From: Moraxellaceae bacterium
Lineage (GTDB): Bacteria; Pseudomonadota; Gammaproteobacteria; Pseudomonadales; Moraxellaceae
DNA: 64,000 bases
Reading direction: 5' to 3'
Assembly (NCBI GenBank): GCA_024234595.1
Contig: JACKNZ010000015.1
Location: 1-64,000 of the forward strand
Numbering within the stretch: the first letter of the stretch is position 1; the number at the start of each line of letters is the position of its first letter. The notes below the pieces were generated by a model. It saw only the letters and a list, made by a program, of their open reading frames with translations, was not told the origin of the DNA and searched no databases. The position numbers and the translations under genes are program-made. Shown here piece by piece: positions 60,976-64,000 of this stretch.

Positions 60976-62040
60976 TCCTTCTGCAAGACGCTCATGTCCG
61001 AGCGCAAGAATGTTCTTGGCGGCGTTTATGTCGCGGTCATGCAGTGTACCACACTGCATACAAGTCCATTCTCTTATTCCAAGTCCTGCTCTACCTTTTG
61101 GACTGTTTTGGCGTGACCCACAACACGAGCAAGTTTGGGTGGTATATTTTTCATCAATTTCTTCAAACCACACCCCTGCGTTCTCGCATTTATACTTGAG
61201 TAGGGTTCTAAACATCGTCCAACCTGCATCAAATACAGATTTTGCCAGTTTGGTTTTGGCTAGACTTTTTGTGTTGACATTGCCAACAAATATCGCAGCG
61301 TAATTTTTAACTAATTTACTACTTTCTTGGTGTAAGTGATTATGTCTAATCTGTTTAATTTTAGCATGAATGGCTTTAACGCGCTTTTTGTTTCTTGCTC
61401 GCTGAGCTATACCTAGTTTTTGTTCGTACTTTCTATAGGTACGTTGGGCTTGAATTTTTTTACCATTAGAGAGAGTGGCAAAGTCTTTTAAGCCTAGATC
61501 TATACCAACACTTCGACTTCGTTCAGTGACCGCGCTAGGTGCTAGGTTTGTGAGCGTAGTCGAATCATCAACCACTAAGCACACATACCAACGTCCACGG
61601 CCATCTTGGACAAATGCCCCTGTTTTGACGTGGTATTGACTTAATCCGTAACTATCCCACAAACCAAACCAGTGATGACCGTATTTAACTTGTCCATGTT
61701 GATATTTAATCGCAGTTTTTTTAAAAGGTATCCAGCCCAACGATTTTTTGGCTGAGTTAGGATTGGATACGCGCCACTTGAGCTTCGCTTTTTTGAACTG
61801 TTTGCGTCTTAAAACCAATTCCTCGGTAATGGCTTGAATCGTTTGGCTATGCAAGTTAAGTAGTTTACTTGCTCCTGCAGTATATTTTGCAATGTCGAAA
61901 GCTGAAAAAAACTTACCTGTCCGTTGTAAATGCTTAAAAGACAAGTCATTGACGTAATTCCAAACAAAGTTTACTTCCGATGCGAGTTGGTTTAGCACCT
62001 TGCAATGTTTGTCCTTTATACGTAATTTAAGCGTTTTCAT
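60961..62040 (-). CDS. tnpB: TnpB-type RNA-guided endonuclease (IS200/IS605 OrfB), no TnpA
   Basis: 359 aa. RuvC-I Asp in VGIDLGLKDFA, zinc ribbon TCSCCGSRQ...CMQCG, RuvC-III Asp in HDRDINAAKNIL. The usual RuvC-II Glu position reads IFVGNVNTKSLAKT without Glu; the nearby WFEEIDEKYTTQTC may supply it. A palindromic GAAGTCGA repeat is in frame at 61511-61565 (TERSRS, just before RuvC-I). ATG at 62040. No TnpA transposase is nearby, so it may be immobile. Confidence 0.88.
   Translation of the reverse strand: MKTLKLRIKDKHCKVLNQLASEVNFVWNYVNDLSFKHLQRTGKFFSAFDIAKYTAGASKLLNLHSQTIQAITEELVLRRKQFKKAKLKWRVSNPNSAKKSLGWIPFKKTAIKYQHGQVKYGHHWFGLWDSYGLSQYHVKTGAFVQDGRGRWYVCLVVDDSTTLTNLAPSAVTERSRSVGIDLGLKDFATLSNGKKIQAQRTYRKYEQKLGIAQRARNKKRVKAIHAKIKQIRHNHLHQESSKLVKNYAAIFVGNVNTKSLAKTKLAKSVFDAGWTMFRTLLKYKCENAGVWFEEIDEKYTTQTCSCCGSRQNSPKGRAGLGIREWTCMQCGTLHDRDINAAKNILALGHERLAEGIPLL
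61511..61565. repeat. GAAGTCGA palindromic repeat inside tnpB
   Basis: CTTCGACTTCGTTCAG (61511-61526) and TGAGCGTAGTCGAAT (61551-61565). It is read in frame and encodes the segment ending AVTERSRS next to the RuvC-I motif. Confidence 0.7.
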
Positions 62041-62100
62041 CAACCAACTTTAAGAGTAAATCATCGTTAAAACAATACTTTCTCAAGATTTTATTCTGTA

Positions 62101-62153
62101 TTTCGGCTTCGCTCAGCAACCAAAAGACACATGGTTTTACGGCGAAGTCGATA
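62101..62153. repeat. Degenerate GAAGTCGA palindrome upstream of tnpB
   Basis: TTTCGGCTTCGCTCAGCAACC (62101-62121, shown to 20 bases: TTTCGGCTTCGCTCAGCAAC) and GGCGAAGTCGATAA (from 62141). It lies 60 bp upstream of the tnpB start, near the expected left end of the element. Confidence 0.5.
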
Positions 62154-62223
62154 AAGACGAGGATTATACGGTACTTTTGGCTTTATAACAGTGCAAAGCT
62201 CAGTTTTTTTGGTGTAATCGTGT

Positions 62224-62850
62224 TTATTTTTGGAGATTGTCGCTATTGTCAGCTTGGTTTTGCTGCTCGGCTTTCTTTTTTAACCATGCGGTCATATCTT
62301 CATTTTTGACACGACGATAGATATCTTCTACCGCCACTGTGAGTCCAATCGAGGTAAAGCAAATGTCATGCCCCAAATAGTGTACGGTTTGCTCCCAATA
62401 TTTATCGTCTATGCGATACCATCTTTCTATTTCTACAAAATCTTGTTCAATAAGAATATATTCTTTTAGGCTGGCAATTTGACAATATGCTTGACGTTTA
62501 AAGGTTTTGTCATGTTGGCGAGTGGATTTTGACAATACTTCAACAATGAGAGTTGGATATTGGGTGTAATAATCTTGTTCTTGACCACTACAATCCACCA
62601 TCACATCGGGATAAAAAAAGTTGTTACCCACTTTAACTTTCATGTCGGAGGCGTAGGGTTGGCAAGGGTTATCTTGCAGGTGATTATACAATAAATTAGA
62701 TACCGTCATGCTAATGATATTATGGTCTTTGTGTGCGCCTGCCATCGCATACACTTCGCCATCTATGTATTCATGGCGAATATCTGATAACAATTCGCCT
62801 GCCAAGTAGTCTTGCTGGGTGATGGAGTTGTTTTTTAACGCAGTGTTCAT
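62224..62850 (-). CDS. Uma2 family (DUF820) PD-(D/E)xK-fold protein
   Basis: 208 aa. YLAGELLSDIRHEYIDGEVY, FFYPDVMVDCSG (Asp) and PTLIVEVLSKSTRQHDKTFK (Glu and Lys) form the typical Uma2 catalytic pattern. The C-terminal ~20 residues are Lys/Gln-rich. Usually restriction-like nucleases of unknown role, common beside mobile DNA, as here. Confidence 0.88.
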   Translation of the reverse strand: MNTALKNNSITQQDYLAGELLSDIRHEYIDGEVYAMAGAHKDHNIISMTVSNLLYNHLQDNPCQPYASDMKVKVGNNFFYPDVMVDCSGQEQDYYTQYPTLIVEVLSKSTRQHDKTFKRQAYCQIASLKEYILIEQDFVEIERWYRIDDKYWEQTVHYLGHDICFTSIGLTVAVEDIYRRVKNEDMTAWLKKKAEQQNQADNSDNLQK

Positions 62851-62935
62851 CTTTACAGACCCTAAGTCAATTATTAACTCACCAAGACTAACAAATATTA
62901 TTCTCTCAAATCAAACTCTAGCATACAGCAATAAA

Positions 62936-62955
62936 AAAGCGGCTTGCGCCGCTTT
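62936..62955 (-). terminator. Terminator of the last gene
   Basis: AAAGCGGC (62936-62943), loop TTGC, GCCGCTTT (62948-62955), with the A-run of the plus strand acting as T-run on the minus strand. Confidence 0.85.
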
Positions 62956-62957
62956 GA

Positions 62958-64000
62958 TTAACAGAATTTAAGAGTACCATAACAGTTAGGCGCGAAATTT
63001 TGCCCACTTAATTGCAAATCTCTTAAAGTCAAACTTAATGGTGCTCCCGACAAATCAATAGTACCAGCATCAATATTAATATCACCTGTGCCTAAAATAG
63101 CATTTACTAAGCCAGCAAAAGTCATTGATGCTGGATTAGCTGTAATATAAGTCGTTAGTGCTTGTGCCAATTGAGGAAATAAGGGTGCAATATCAACCTG
63201 CTGAACAGGGTCAACACTACCTAGGTTAATAGGGTCTGCAAAAGACATCCACCAGCCTCTTTTGGCAACATCAGTAACAGTCGCTGGTTTACTAGAGTCT
63301 GTAGAGCCATCCACTCTTGTGCGTTCTGGATTAGCACCAGAGTAACTACCAGGCCAGCGCATATCTTGTGACTGTAACGACAAATAAAAAGGTGAGTTAA
63401 TGGGCAAATAATGTACATAGCCTAAATCTTGCTGAATCGTCACATCGGCTTTAATACCATTGATAGTTGCTTTCATAAAGTTGTTTTGCAAAAAATCACC
63501 AACATTAACACCTGCGATAGATCCCAACGTACAGCCAAATCCTCCACTACACCCAATAATCTGTGCATCCAGTGGCCCACCTTGAGCTTGAGCCTCCAGT
63601 GGTACATTAAATGTCCAGTCAATTGGCGTTTCTACTGGATTATGATAAACAACATTACCCCCTGCAGGATATACACCTCTATAATCTGACTTAATAGGTG
63701 GTACTGATAACGTCGCGGCTAAAGGCAAAGCAGCTGTACGTGAAGCATTTAACACAATACCTGGCCTGATAAAGGGAATATTACTCATGGCAGGTACATT
63801 CATGCCACCGCCTGTTGTTTTGAAATCGTAGATAGCCCCTACTCCAGAATCAATTTTACCAAAAACTTGATTGTTATAGGTCACGGGAACACCATCAACC
63901 ACATAATTGGCATTAGGAATCGTTTCAAAAAATCGTGCTAGGGTATTGGCTTTGCCATACACATAACCTGTCGCGTCTGACTGAATACGCATAAACCCTG
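62958..64000 (-). CDS. Unrecognised secreted or surface protein, 5' part outside the window
   Basis: At least 347 codons, open to the right edge. Rich in Gly, Asn, Pro and Thr and low in charge, like extracellular or surface beta proteins (GGGMNVPAMSNIPFIRPGIV, GFGCTLGSIAGVNVGDFLQN). Four cysteines, two in CSGGFGC and two near the end (NCYGTLKFC), suggest disulfides. No enzymatic motif seen. The ATG at 63992 is internal; the real start is beyond the edge. Confidence 0.5.
   Translation of the reverse strand, partial: GFMRIQSDATGYVYGKANTLARFFETIPNANYVVDGVPVTYNNQVFGKIDSGVGAIYDFKTTGGGMNVPAMSNIPFIRPGIVLNASRTAALPLAATLSVPPIKSDYRGVYPAGGNVVYHNPVETPIDWTFNVPLEAQAQGGPLDAQIIGCSGGFGCTLGSIAGVNVGDFLQNNFMKATINGIKADVTIQQDLGYVHYLPINSPFYLSLQSQDMRWPGSYSGANPERTRVDGSTDSSKPATVTDVAKRGWWMSFADPINLGSVDPVQQVDIAPLFPQLAQALTTYITANPASMTFAGLVNAILGTGDINIDAGTIDLSGAPLSLTLRDLQLSGQNFAPNCYGTLKFC

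Noticed and set aside
62224..64000. Prophage remnant around tnpB and Uma2
   Set aside because: No phage genes present; Uma2 and TnpB are common as single mobile-associated genes.

Overview
The window is AT-rich bacterial chromosome, most likely from a gammaproteobacterium of the Moraxellaceae type. This rests on protein content only: a family I lipase, AlkK-like acyl-CoA ligase, AraC regulators with arabinose-binding-type N-termini, a Baeyer-Villiger-type monooxygenase, a short PhaC, an EarP plus Arg32 EF-P pair, and the tig-clpP-clpX-lon order. I cannot name the species. A lifestyle built on lipids and esters is suggested by the secreted lipase, the phospholipase-like protein, several alpha/beta hydrolases and the acyl-CoA ligase.

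Layout. 1-4060: 3' part of sulfite reductase cysI with its DUF934 partner, an acyl-CoA ligase and a GyrI-like protein. 4177-11270: a fused DUF692 (MNIO-type) enzyme, a secreted lipase with a divergent AraC regulator, a membrane protein, and a large secreted PI-PLC-like protein with lectin modules. 10935-15984 (minus strand): rnr, a small membrane protein, a TPR/SPINDLY-type O-GlcNAc-transferase-like protein and an Imm45-like protein, in one tight operon. 16343-17296: TauE/SafE exporter.

17461-25431 is a 7.9-kb integrated element in the 3' end of a tRNA-Leu(CAG) gene. It has a P4-type integrase, an AlpA-like regulator, a separate CHC2 zinc finger, a prim-pol/DUF927 helicase and several unknown genes, with no capsid, tail or conjugation genes. 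A 13-bp att repeat and near-identical arm regions mark its ends. Two clusters of the same two short iterons (GTGTTACAC and TTAGACAG) flank the primase-helicase gene, resembling the ori/crr design of P4-like satellites. This is the strongest candidate for an undescribed system here.

25600-43900: hydrolases, cytochrome b561-YceI fusion and YceI, mltA, hemN, an AraC/monooxygenase/START cluster, an EamA transporter, two rRNA methyltransferases (rlmB, rlmA), a MazEF-like pair, earP-efp, ylqF and an NRDE protein. 43998-54583: lgt-thyA-[VapBC]-folA-msrA, modAB without modC, ruvX-yqgE, a short-chain dehydrogenase, a thioesterase, a nitroreductase, a truncated DUF1016 gene, a gamma-carbonic anhydrase and phaC. 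54839-60883: lon, clpX, clpP, tig. 60961-64000: a lone TnpB, a Uma2-type protein and the 3' part of an unrecognised gene.

Several dispersed repeat families punctuate the chromosome: a 95-103-bp element with inverted ends (GGACTTACGC/GCGTAAGTCC; four plain copies and one nested copy), a palindrome built on GAAGTCGA (one copy read in frame inside tnpB), a solitary IS605-type end, and a 12-unit heptamer tandem repeat.
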